Part shown: piece after piece, positions 29,914 to 39,928 of the stretch
Layout of the letters: the number at the start of each line of letters is the position of its first letter
Position numbering within the stretch: position 1 is the stretch's first letter
Assembly: GCF_018080005.1 (NCBI RefSeq)
Contig: NZ_CP073015.1
Coordinates: 2,136,501-2,200,500 of the forward strand
Origin: Flavobacterium sp. CS20
GTDB taxonomy: Bacteria > Bacteroidota > Bacteroidia > Flavobacteriales > Flavobacteriaceae
Length of the DNA: 64,000 nucleotides
Direction: 5' to 3'
Made by a program: the position numbers and the translations under genes
The notes under the pieces: model-generated
Databases searched by the model: none
What the model saw: the letters and a program-made list of their open reading frames with translations, nothing else
What the model was told of the DNA's origin: nothing

Positions 29914-31749
29914 ATGAAATATTTTAAAATCATCTTAATCAATTTACTTTTCATATCCTGCAAAGACACTTCTGATAGTGGCTTAGCTCATCAAGAGCAA
30001 TCAGTTAAAACTGAGAAACGAAATTATAAAACCTATTGCAATCCTGTTGATATAGACTATTCATACATGTCGCACTACAGAGCTAAAAACAAGGTTTCCT
30101 ATCGTTCTGGTGCAGACCCGGCAGTTGTAAATTTTAAAGGAAGATACTATATGTTCGTGACACGTTCTCATGGCTATTGGTCTTCTGATGATATGCTAAA
30201 CTGGACCTTTATTAGACCACAAAGTTGGTATTTTAAAGGGAGTAACGCCCCAGCAGCCGCTGTAAAAGATGGAAAAATAATTGTCTATGGTGATCCCTCT
30301 GGTCGTGGGCCAATTATAGAAACAGACAATCCCGAATTAGGCGATTGGAAAACTAATTTCGCAGTGCTAAATCCACCTGGTGGCATTCAAGATCCCGACT
30401 TGTTTGTAGATGATGACGGGAAGGTGTACTTGTATGAAGAGTCTTCAAACAAATGGCTAATTCGGGTCGTAGAACTCGATCCAGACAATTATTATGTGCC
30501 TATGGGCGAGCAGAAAGATCTATTCACTCTTCATCCCGATAAGTATGGCTGGGAACGTTTTGGACAAGATCATAAATCAGATTTAGAGCCCTATTTAGAA
30601 GGACCTTGGATGGTAAAACATAAGGACACTTATTATTTGGAATATGGCGCACTGTGCACGCAATGGAATGTGTACGCCGATGGGGTTAGAACTAGTAAAA
30701 GTCCGTTTGGACCCTTTGAATATGCACCTTACAATCCAATTTCTTATAAGCCAGGCGGATTTTTAAAAGGTTCTGGGCACGGCAGTACAGTAAAAGACAA
30801 CCAAGGTAATTATTGGCATTACGCTACTATGGCTATTTCGGTAAATTATAAGTTTGAACGCAGAATCGGTATATAGCCCGCAGGCTTTGAGGAGAACGAT
30901 CAGATGTATGTGAACACCGCTTATGGAGATTATCCACATTTTTTACCAGACACCAAAGTAGATAATCATAAAGAACGTTTTACAGGCTGGATGTCGCTAT
31001 CGTACAATAAACCCGTAAAAACCAATTCGCCTTTAGTCACTAAAGAAATTAACGTGGTAGATGAAAGTGATAGCGGCTACATGTTGGAACAAATTAAAGA
31101 ATTTGACATTGCTAAAATTAATGACGAAGAAATCCGATCTTATTGGGTGTCTGAAGCCAATAATGATTCTATCTACGTTAAAGTTGATTTAGAACAAAAA
31201 ATGAAGGTAAAAGCCATTCAAATTAACTTTCAAGATTTTAATAGTGATATCTATGGAAGACCAGACGATTTAAAACAACAGTTTGTCATTGAAAGTTCTT
31301 TAGATGGAAAAGCTTGGGGCATCATTTCAGATTATTCTGAAAATACTCGCGATATGCCTCATGGTTATATTGAGTTGAAAAATCCGGTGGATGCGAGATA
31401 TATCAGATACAACCATGTGTATTGTACCAACAAATATTTGTCTATTTCAGAATTTAGAATTTTTGGAAATGGTTATGAAGCGAAACCTGAAACACCTTCA
31501 AATTTTGCTGTGAAGCGACAAGCCGATCGAAGAAATGCCAATTTAACCTGGGATAAAGTTGAAAATGCTACGGGCTATGTGATTTATTGGGGTATTTCAA
31601 AAGATAAACTTAATCTTTCGGCCTTAATGTATGATACCCCAAATTACGAGCTTAGAGCACTAACGGCTGACCAATCCTATTATTACCAAGTTGAAGCCTT
31701 CAATGAAAATGGAATTTCAACAAAAAGCGACATTTTATACACCGAATAA
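29914..31749 (+). CDS. GH43-like enzyme with discoidin (F5/8 type C) and Fn3 domains, one in-frame stop
   Basis: About 611 codons in one frame, broken only by TAG at 30874-30876 (RRIGI-stop-PAGFEEND). N-terminal lipobox FISCKDTS; five-bladed beta-propeller typical of GH43: SGADPAVVNFKGRYYMF (catalytic-base Asp), GIQDPDLFVDDDGKVYLY (pKa-modulating Asp), DLEPYLEGPWMVK (catalytic acid Glu region), GSGHGSTV. After it come a discoidin-like domain (about 390-515, DARYIRYNHVY) and an Fn3 domain. Both halves are well conserved, so the stop is a base substitution or error. Substrate could be an arabinose, xylose or galactose side chain. Confidence 0.8.
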
Positions 31750-31759
31750 AACTAATATC

Positions 31760-32602
31760 ATGAAACATCTATTTATCATCTGTTTTGCCATTTCCAGTTT
31801 TGGATTTGCTCAAAATTATTCGATAATGTCTTACAACATTAAGTTAGATTATCCTAAAGAAGGTAAAGACAGTTGGACAAACCGCAAGCCTTTTATGACT
31901 AATCAAATTAAATTTTATGAACCAGATGTTTTAGGTGTTCAAGAAGCTCTGCCTAACCAAATGAAAGATTTAGATAGTTTATTAACTGACTATAGTTTTG
32001 TTGGTGTAGGAAGAGATAATGGTAAAAACGAAGGTGAATTTTCGGCTATATTTTATAAAAATGATAAATTACAAGTTATAGAGTCTTCAACATTTTGGTT
32101 ATCACAAACACCTAATCAGGTTAGTATGGGCTGGGACGCCGTTTGTAATCGTGTGTGTATTTATGCTTTGTTTCAACATAAAAAAACAAAAGAAAAATTC
32201 TGGGTTTTTAATACACATTTTGATCACGTTGGAAAAGAAGCTCGTTCAAAAAGTGCTATTTTGATTCTTAAAAAAATAAAAACCTTTAATAAAGAAAGCT
32301 TCTCTGTATTTTTAACTGGTGATTTTAATATGGAGCCAAATCACGAAAGTATTGATTATATCACTCAAACTTTAAAGGATTCTAAAACAATTTCCAAAAT
32401 AGACTTTGATCCAGAAGGTACCTTTAATGGTTTTAATTTTGACCAACCCGTAACTAAAAGAATTGATTATGTTTTCGTTTCAGATGACGTTAAAGTAAAT
32501 AAATACGCAGCGTTAAGTGATAATTGGAATTTACAATATCCATCAGATCATCTGCCAGTTTATATAGAAGTTACCCTAACTAAACATCTGAATGGTGAAT
32601 AA
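31760..32602 (+). CDS. Secreted endonuclease/exonuclease/phosphatase-fold protein
   Basis: 280 residues, signal peptide ending FGFAQ. EEP fold motifs: MSYNIKLD, GVQEALPNQ (metal Glu), FNTHFDHVG, TGDFNMEP (Asp/Asn) and YPSDHLPV (catalytic His). Such secreted proteins recur at the ends of Bacteroidetes PULs; substrate unknown, possibly a phosphodiester or phosphorylated sugar. An in-frame ATG at 31691 lies inside the previous gene; 31760 starts directly at the signal peptide and is preferred. Confidence 0.82.
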   Translation: MKHLFIICFAISSFGFAQNYSIMSYNIKLDYPKEGKDSWTNRKPFMTNQIKFYEPDVLGVQEALPNQMKDLDSLLTDYSFVGVGRDNGKNEGEFSAIFYKNDKLQVIESSTFWLSQTPNQVSMGWDAVCNRVCIYALFQHKKTKEKFWVFNTHFDHVGKEARSKSAILILKKIKTFNKESFSVFLTGDFNMEPNHESIDYITQTLKDSKTISKIDFDPEGTFNGFNFDQPVTKRIDYVFVSDDVKVNKYAALSDNWNLQYPSDHLPVYIEVTLTKHLNGE

Positions 32603-32604
32603 AA

Positions 32605-32660
32605 AATGCTCATAATTGAGGCATTTTTGCCATTATTCAATAGGAATTTTCCTGTTGAAT
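32605..32660 (+). terminator. Two hairpins ending the PUL
   Basis: First, AAAATGC / GCATTTT around 32603-32628 with a T run. Second, a 12-bp stem ATTCAATAGGAA / TTCCTGTTGAAT at 32635-32660 with one G-T pair. They lie between the last PUL gene and the convergent gldE, so they probably stop transcription from both sides. Confidence 0.7.
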
Positions 32661-32692
32661 AATTCGGGTTAATCTTAATCAGTCAAAATGTA

Positions 32693-34014
<1,322 letters not shown>

Positions 34015-34029
34015 TTTGGATTTTAGAAA

Positions 34030-34482
34030 TTAAAAGGGCAAATCATCATCCTGATTTTCATCAGGTTCAGCCACTTGTTGTGGATCTTTAGCTTGCGGTT
34101 TGGGTTGAGTAGCTTGCGTTGTGGTAGATTGCCCTGATTTATCTTTTGGGGTTAAAAAAGTAAAATCTGTGCATTGTATCTCAGTAGAATATCTGTCAAT
34201 ACCTTTGTCATCTGTCCATTTACGGGTTTTTATTCGCCCTTCAATATAAACTTTATCACCTTTTTTGAGATATTTTTCGCAAATTTCGGCGGCTTTATTA
34301 CGCACAACGATATTGTGCCATTCAGTATTGCTTACACGCTCGTTGGTGTTTTTGTTGACATATTCTTCGTTAGTAGCCACTGGAAAACGACCTATACAAT
34401 TGTTGTCATCAAAATAATGCATTTTCACATCATCACCTGTGTGTCCAATCAACATAACTTTGTTTAAGGTTCCTGTAGCCAT
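34030..34482 (-). CDS. ssb: Single-stranded DNA-binding protein
   Basis: 150 residues. OB-fold domain (about 1-110; GTLNKVMLIGHTGDD, WHNIVV, YIEGRIKTRKW), a Gln/Pro-rich linker, and the acidic C-terminal tail DDDLPF that recruits replication and repair proteins. Sits between mutY and gldE in the usual flavobacterial order; 15 bases before gldE. Confidence 0.95.
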   Translation of the reverse strand: MATGTLNKVMLIGHTGDDVKMHYFDDNNCIGRFPVATNEEYVNKNTNERVSNTEWHNIVVRNKAAEICEKYLKKGDKVYIEGRIKTRKWTDDKGIDRYSTEIQCTDFTFLTPKDKSGQSTTTQATQPKPQAKDPQQVAEPDENQDDDLPF

Positions 34483-34517
34483 AATATTTTATTTTAAGTA
34501 GTAAAAGTAATAAAATT

Positions 34518-35601
34518 TTAGTTTTCTAAAATATGTTCATTTAGAAATTTATCAATCAAAATTGATACAGCAAATTTACGAATAGATTTAGAATTGACCG
34601 CTTTATAATGTTTAAGATTAAATTTATCAAACTTCTCAGGGCATTTAATTAACCAAAAATCAGCATAAATATCTCGGTGGGTCAATATGTGTTTGTAGGT
34701 TTTTTGATTGATTTTTATCGGTTTGATTTGAGTAGAAATATTTAACCTTTCAAATAATTGGTGATTCAAAACGGCTTTAGAATTGGCTTTGTTTTGTGTT
34801 TCTACTAAGGGAAATTCATAAAGTTTTTGCCAAATATCATTACCCAAACGCTGATTGATTAATATTTCGCCGTCGGGAGATTGAAAAATGATATAGTTCA
34901 AATAACGCTTCCGACGTTTTAGTTTTTTAAGTTTTACGGGTAAGGATTTGATTTTTTTTTGCTGAAAAGCCACGCAAGATAAATTCAAACGGCAAAACAT
35001 ACAATCTGGCGACTTAGATTTGCAAACCATAGCTCCATATTCCATTATAGCTTGATTGTGTTGTGCTGGTTTTTTTTGGTCTAAAACTTCATTAGCTTTA
35101 GATTTAAATATCTTAATGCCTTCTGTTGAATTTACAGGGGTTTCTATACCAAAATATCTTGACAAAACCCGATAAACATTTCCGTCCAAAACCGCAACGG
35201 GTTCATCGTAAGCAAAAGAGGCAATAGCAGCGGCATGGTATATTCACCAACACCTTTTAGTTTTAATAATTCTTTATAAATTTTAGGAAATTTGCCATCG
35301 CATTCATTTGAAATATATTTTGCTGTAAAATGAAGATTTCTAGCCTAGAATAATAACCCAAACCTTGCCACATTTTCATAACAACATCTTCATCAGCTTC
35401 AGCCAATTGATGCACATTAGGGAATGTTTTTATAAACCTTTGGTAGTATGGCAAGCCTTGTTTGACTTGTGTTTGCTGTAAAATGATTTCACTCAACCAA
35501 ATTTTATAAGGATCTTTTGTATTTCGCCACGGCAAATCACGTTTATGCTCTTGATACCAAAAGGTGATGGCTTCCGAAAAAAACTGATTTAAAGAAATAA
35601 T
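34518..35601 (-). CDS. mutY: A/G-specific adenine glycosylase, two frameshifts
   Basis: Removes adenine opposite 8-oxoguanine. Visible: FWYQEHKRDLPWRNTKDPYK, the LSEIILQQTQV recognition loop with catalytic Glu, GLGYYSR, the helix-hairpin-helix GVGEYT, DGNVYRVLSRY, the four-Cys iron-sulfur loop CKSKSPDCMFCRLNLSC, and a C-terminal MutT-like domain. Two lesions, near 35345 (after YYSR) and near 35235 (GVGEYT before AAAIASF), split the frame. The N-terminus extends to about 35601 but no ATG is found; the first possible codon there is ATT, so the start is not resolved. Confidence 0.85.
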
Positions 35602-35643
35602 ACCACATTTAAAACTTATTATGCAAACATAATAAACTATTCA

Positions 35644-35676
35644 GTTGAATAATTGAATATTAAATGATTATATTTG
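35644..35676 (+). promoter_or_regulatory. Promoter of hup
   Basis: TATATTTG (-7 box, 35669-35676, exact TAnnTTTG) with GTTG at 35644-35647 as a partial -33 box 21 bases upstream. The hup start codon is 34 bases downstream. Confidence 0.6.
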
Positions 35677-35709
35677 CATCCTTAATTTTTTAAACAAAAC
35701 ACCTGAGTT

Positions 35710-36000
35710 ATGACAAAAGCAGATTTAGTAAACACCATTTCGGAGAGATTAGGTTTAGAAAAAAATGAAGTTCAATCTACTATAGAAGCCTTTATGGACG
35801 AAGTAAAAGGTTCTCTCAAAAGCGGTGAAAACGTTTATTTAAGAGGTTTTGGAAGCTTTATTATCAAAACAAGAGCCGAAAAAACAGGTCGAAATATTTC
35901 AAAAAACACCAGTATCATTATTCCAGCGCACAACATTCCAGCGTTTAAACCCGCTAAAACATTTGTTGATAGTGTAAAAGAAAACGTAAAAGTTAAGTAA
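35710..36000 (+). CDS. hup: HU-family nucleoid protein
   Basis: 96-residue DNA-binding protein that bends and compacts DNA. Family signature GENVYLRGFGSFIIKTRAEKTGRN and the arm with the Pro-containing NIPAFKPAKTF are both present; length usual. Divergent from mutY, upstream of a tiny basic protein and rng, the standard flavobacterial block. Confidence 0.95.
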   Translation: MTKADLVNTISERLGLEKNEVQSTIEAFMDEVKGSLKSGENVYLRGFGSFIIKTRAEKTGRNISKNTSIIIPAHNIPAFKPAKTFVDSVKENVKVK

Positions 36001-36023
36001 AAACGAATTAAAAAAAATTATTT

Positions 36024-36113
36024 ATGCCAAGCGGAAAAAAAAGAAAAAGAGCAAAGGTTGCTAACCACAAAAGAAAAAAACGCAGCCGTGCCAACAGACA
36101 TAAGAAAAAATAA
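36024..36113 (+). CDS. 29-residue lysine/arginine-rich protein
   Basis: ATG 36024 to TAA 36113 encodes 29 residues beginning MPSGKKRKRAKVANHKRKK and ending RHKKK, more than half Lys or Arg. It starts 23 bases after hup and precedes rng. The same kind of tiny basic ORF recurs at this place in Bacteroidetes. Composition suggests RNA or ribosome binding. It might correspond to one of the small lineage-specific ribosomal proteins (for example bL38 of Flavobacterium johnsoniae), but I cannot compare the sequences here. Unknown function. Confidence 0.65.
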   Translation: MPSGKKRKRAKVANHKRKKRSRANRHKKK

Positions 36114-36257
36114 ATCTTATCAATTACAAGTTCTTTGACAACGATGCTATGTTAGTAAAACATTAAGCATCTTCATCCCGTTATGACTTATCAAAACTAA
36201 GTATAACAAAAAGTTTAACAAATTCTCAAACCATTTTGAGAGCTAAATCCAATACGC

Positions 36258-37802
36258 ATGAACAAAGAATTAATTATTCAATCCAGTTCTAATGCTGTAG
36301 ATTTTGCCTTACTCAAAGATGGCAAACTTGTTGAATTACATAAAGAAAACGAAGACACAAAATTTCTTGTTGGCGACATTTTTTTAGCTGATGTAAGAAA
36401 AGCCCTCGGTGGTCTCAACGCTGCATTTGTCAACGTAGGCTACGAAAAAGACGGTTTCTTACACTATCACGATTTAGGACCGCAGATCAAAACCATGATT
36501 CAATTTACCAAAAAATTAAAATCTGGTAAATTACGCAACTACGACCTAAGTGATTTTCACAACGAAAAAAATATCGACAAAAACGGAAGCATTACCGATG
36601 TTATTCACCCCAATCAATCTATATTAGTGCAAGTTACTAAAGAGCCTATATCAACAAAAGGGCTGAGATTGAGCAGTGAACTTTCTCTCGCTGGACGCTA
36701 TATTGTGCTTGTTCCTTTTTCAGAACGTATTTCTATTTCTCAAAAAATAGAAAGTGCAGAAGAAAAAGACAGACTCAAGCGACTCATAAAAAGTATCAGA
36801 CCTAAAGGCTTTGGTATCATAGTCAGAACAGTAGCCGACGGCAAGAAAGTAGCCGATATCGATAATGATTTACAAAATTTGATGAACCGCTGGAAAGCCA
36901 TGTGCAAAAAAGTCAGTAGAGTTCAAAAACTTCCGTCAAAAGTTCTGGGAGAACTCAACAAAACTTCATCTCTTTTAAGAGATATTTTCAATGACTCATT
37001 CACCTCAATTTGTATTGACGATGAAGCCCTTTACACCCAAGTCAAAGATTATGTCGGTGAAGTTGCCCCAGACAAAGAATCTATCGTAACACTTTATAAT
37101 TCTAAAGTTCCCATTTTTGAAAAGTATAATATTGAGCGTCAAATCAAAACCTCTTTCGGCAAAACGGTTACCATGACCAAAGGTGCCTATCTCGTCATAG
37201 AACACACAGAAGCTATGCACGTCATAGACGTCAACAGTGGCAACCGAAGCAATAAAGCCAAAAGTCAAGAAGACACCGCTTTGCAAGTTAACCTCATCAG
37301 TGCAGTAGAAATCGCCAGACAACTTCGCCTCAGAGATATGGGCGGTATCATAGTGGTCGATTTTATAGACATGCACGATGCCGAAAACCGCAAAAAATTA
37401 TACAACACATTGGTAGATGAAATGAGTGACGACAGAGCAAAACACAAAATTTTGCCACCAACCAAATTCGGTTTGGTACAAATCACTCGCCAACGTGTAA
37501 GACCCGAGTTAGACATCAAAACCCGCGAAAAAAATCCTAATGACAATGGAGAAGTCGAAGCTCCAGTAGTTGTCCTCAACAAACTACAAACCGACCTTCA
37601 AAAACTCATTAAGAAAAATCACAAAAACCTCACCCTTTCGGCACATCCTTTTATAGCGACTTATCTCACAAAAGGATTACCATCGCCGAGAAGCAAATGG
37701 TTTTTTGATTATAAACGCTGGGTCAAAATTCAACCTCGAGACGCTTACACTTATCTGGAATACCATTTTCACGATAAAGACGGCAACATCATCAATGCCT
37801 AA
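36258..37802 (+). CDS. rng: Ribonuclease G/E family endoribonuclease
   Basis: Single-strand endoribonuclease for rRNA 5' processing and mRNA decay. 514 residues. S1 domain at the N-terminus (FLVGDIFLADVRKALGGLNA then GYEKDGFLHYHDLG), the RNase H-like and DNase I-like catalytic region with HVIDVNSGNRSNK and GGIIVVDFIDMHDAENR metal-binding acids, and RQRVRPELD. No C-terminal scaffold extension, so RNase G-like. Followed by a strong terminator. Confidence 0.93.
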   Translation: MNKELIIQSSSNAVDFALLKDGKLVELHKENEDTKFLVGDIFLADVRKALGGLNAAFVNVGYEKDGFLHYHDLGPQIKTMIQFTKKLKSGKLRNYDLSDFHNEKNIDKNGSITDVIHPNQSILVQVTKEPISTKGLRLSSELSLAGRYIVLVPFSERISISQKIESAEEKDRLKRLIKSIRPKGFGIIVRTVADGKKVADIDNDLQNLMNRWKAMCKKVSRVQKLPSKVLGELNKTSSLLRDIFNDSFTSICIDDEALYTQVKDYVGEVAPDKESIVTLYNSKVPIFEKYNIERQIKTSFGKTVTMTKGAYLVIEHTEAMHVIDVNSGNRSNKAKSQEDTALQVNLISAVEIARQLRLRDMGGIIVVDFIDMHDAENRKKLYNTLVDEMSDDRAKHKILPPTKFGLVQITRQRVRPELDIKTREKNPNDNGEVEAPVVVLNKLQTDLQKLIKKNHKNLTLSAHPFIATYLTKGLPSPRSKWFFDYKRWVKIQPRDAYTYLEYHFHDKDGNIINA

Positions 37803-37812
37803 ATCTACATAC

Positions 37813-37845
37813 AAACCCTGTTCTACACAGAACGGGGTTTTTTTA
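37813..37845 (+). terminator. Rho-independent terminator of rng
   Basis: Stem AAACCCTGTTCT / AGAACGGGGTTT (one G-T pair, loop ACAC) followed by a run of seven T, starting 11 bases after the stop codon. Confidence 0.85.
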
Positions 37846-37949
37846 TGTCCAGAAATTTTATCTAATCAAAAGTGACATTATATGAGTTAGAATAGAAAAA
37901 AATGGATCTACAAAAATTTATCATAAGATTTATATGCATAGACTTTTTT

Positions 37950-38200
37950 GTTGAAGCCTGTCCTGAGCACAGTTGAAGGGTTTTGGGCGATGCAAAAAAG
38001 AAAAGAATGAACCTTGTAATTATTTAAAAATGTGTATAGTCATCGGTAGTGTCTCAACATTTATCGTCAGGATGTATTGAGTTGTGGGCTTCCGTCGCTC
38101 CAAAGTCGCATCGGCGGGCTTTCGGCAGTCGCTTTGCCACACTTATAGCGTGGCAAGAGCTCCAACAATGCCTCAATCCCTAAGCCAAAGAAAAATCACC
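37950..38200. repeat. GC-rich intergenic element, probably a genome-dispersed repeat
   Basis: Within the 490-base gap after rng this stretch is clearly richer in G+C than its surroundings and has no ORF. It opens with GCCTGTCCTGAGCACAGTTG, the form of a short repeat seen in many Bacteroidetes intergenic regions, and goes on with CTTCCGTCGCTCCAAAGTCG, a hairpin TTGCCAC/GTGGCAA (38134-38156), and GCCTCAATCCCTAAGCC. The last block resembles the tails of flavobacterial non-coding repeats. Only one copy is inside this window, so its repeat nature is inferred from memory of the pattern. Confidence 0.45.
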
Positions 38201-38274
38201 AAAAGCAGTGAGATTAGCCCTTAAAATTACCAATATTTTAATAAAGCATAAAGCTCTAAAGATTTTAAGATTGT

Positions 38275-38282
38275 ATTTTTGC
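38275..38282 (+). promoter_or_regulatory. Promoter -7 box before the ferredoxin reductase
   Basis: TATTTTTG matches TAnnTTTG. Transcription would start near 38288, which makes the ATG at 38302 a better start than the ATG at 38290. Confidence 0.5.
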
Positions 38283-38301
38283 AACCACAATGAAAATTAA
38301 T

Positions 38302-39342
38302 ATGAGTTTATTTCATACCATCCCAATAAAAGCAATAAATCAACAGACCGATAAAGCCATTAAAATTACATTTGATATCCCTGATAACCTAAAATCAGAA
38401 TTTCAATACAAGCCAGGTCAATACCTTACGCTATCGGCAAACATTGATAACGAAGATATTAGACGTTCATATTCTATCTGTTCAGCACCAAACGAAGACC
38501 TGAGTATTGTTGTTAAAGCTATACCTGATGGTGTGTTTTCAAATTATGCTATTAAAAACCTTAACGTTGGCGATAACATTCAGGTAATGCCACCAGAAGG
38601 TCATTTTACCCTATCATCTGATGCATCAGCAAATTATTGTGCCTTTGTTGCAGGTAGTGGTATCACGCCTGTGATGTCTATCTTAAAAAGCGTGCTACAA
38701 ACTCAAAATGATTCTAAATTTCTTTTAGTTTACGGAAACAAATCACCTCAAGAAACTATTTTCTTTAATGAAATACTCGACCTTAAAAAAGACTATCCCG
38801 AACAATTTTTTGTAGAAAATATCTACAGCCAAACCCGTGAAGACGATGCTCATTTCGGTCGAATAGAAAAGCCAACAATCAATTATGCTTTAAAGAATAA
38901 ATATAGCGGAATTGACTTTTCTGAATACTTTTTATGTGATTCAGAACCTATGATTGAACACGTTCAAGAAGTTTTAAAAGAAAACGGCATCAAAGATCAG
39001 CAAATCAAATACGAATTGTTTTATTCAGAAAAAGAAGCCGAAACAATCGCTCATTCCGAAGGCAAAACTAAACTCAAAATCATCGTTGACGATGAAGAAT
39101 ACGAATTGGTAATGAATCAAGACGACGTGATTCTTGACGCAATATTAGAGCAAGATATAGACGTACCATATTCTTGTCAAGGTGGCATTTGTAGCTCGTG
39201 TCTTGCCAAAATCAAAACAGGTAAAGCACAGATGCGTAAAAACCAAATCTTAACCGACGACGAAGTCGCTCAAGGTCTTGTTTTGACCTGTCAAGCTCAA
39301 CCTCAAACTCCAGAAGTGGTTGTGGACTATGATGATATTTGA
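38302..39342 (+). CDS. Ferredoxin-NADP reductase-like flavoprotein with [2Fe-2S] domain (PaaE-like)
   Basis: About 346 residues. FAD-binding barrel with IRRSYSICSAP, NAD(P) domain with FVAGSGITPVMSIL and YGNKSPQETIFF, and a C-terminal plant-type ferredoxin with CQGGICSSCLAKI and a fourth Cys in VLTCQAQP. This is the layout of PaaE, the electron-supplying subunit of phenylacetyl-CoA epoxidase, and of related hydroxylase reductases. No other paa genes are nearby, so the partner oxygenase is unknown. Start chosen at 38302 (MSLFHTIPIKA). Confidence 0.87.
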   Translation: MSLFHTIPIKAINQQTDKAIKITFDIPDNLKSEFQYKPGQYLTLSANIDNEDIRRSYSICSAPNEDLSIVVKAIPDGVFSNYAIKNLNVGDNIQVMPPEGHFTLSSDASANYCAFVAGSGITPVMSILKSVLQTQNDSKFLLVYGNKSPQETIFFNEILDLKKDYPEQFFVENIYSQTREDDAHFGRIEKPTINYALKNKYSGIDFSEYFLCDSEPMIEHVQEVLKENGIKDQQIKYELFYSEKEAETIAHSEGKTKLKIIVDDEEYELVMNQDDVILDAILEQDIDVPYSCQGGICSSCLAKIKTGKAQMRKNQILTDDEVAQGLVLTCQAQPQTPEVVVDYDDI

Positions 39343-39376
39343 AAATTTATAGTTACTTTTACAAAAAAGAAAATTT

Positions 39377-39928
39377 ATGATTAGAAGTTTTTGGGACGAA
39401 GAATGGAAAACCATTGAATTTGACGATGATATAGCCGATGATGAACATTTTAAAATCTCTAATTATGGTAGGATTATCAATTGTAAAGGGAAAGAAGAAA
39501 TATTGGTTAAAAGATCTTATATCAACGGTTATGAAAATTTAAGAGTCAAGCTAAAACGCAACGGCAAAAAATCAGGTCGGTATGTGCACAAGCTTGTCGC
39601 TCAACATTTTTTAGAGCAAGGTGATGGTGTTTATGTTATACATCTGAATTATGACAAAACAGACAATCACGTTAGAAATCTAAAATGGGCTACCAAAGAA
39701 GAAAAAGAAAATCACCAGTTTAGCAATCCCGAGCATAAGAAAAGACCTATATCTAAAAAAATAAGAAACTCAAAACTTACCGAAACCCAAGTTATCCGAC
39801 TTAAACGAAAAATTCACGACCCCAACCGACGTACCAGAATTAAACTGATAGCTAAAGAATTTGGTATTTCAGATATGCGACTTTACAGAATTAAAAATGG
39901 TGAAAACTGGGGTCATGTTGATTATTAG
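39377..39928 (+). CDS. NUMOD4-HNH endonuclease
   Basis: 183 residues. N-terminal NUMOD4 motif (EEWKTIEF...FKISNYGRIINCKGKE), HNH core (YVHKLVAQHFL and VIHLNYDKTDNHVRNLKW), then a basic C-terminal region resembling a small helix-turn-helix (KLIAKEFGISDMRLYRIKNG) for DNA recognition. This is the layout of free-standing homing-type endonucleases of phages and bacteria. No intron or intein is seen around it. It overlaps the convergent M56 gene stop by 4 bases. Probably acquired, though composition is not strikingly different. Confidence 0.85.
   Translation: MIRSFWDEEWKTIEFDDDIADDEHFKISNYGRIINCKGKEEILVKRSYINGYENLRVKLKRNGKKSGRYVHKLVAQHFLEQGDGVYVIHLNYDKTDNHVRNLKWATKEEKENHQFSNPEHKKRPISKKIRNSKLTETQVIRLKRKIHDPNRRTRIKLIAKEFGISDMRLYRIKNGENWGHVDY

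Noticed and set aside
30874..30876. TAG read-through or pyrrolysine insertion in the GH43-like gene
   Set aside because: Bacteroidetes have no known amber recoding, no pylT-like gene is near, and other genes of the window end in TAG normally (gldD, for example).
37005..37582. Two minus-strand ORFs opposite rng
   Set aside because: Both overlap the catalytic core of RNase G and have no features of real proteins.
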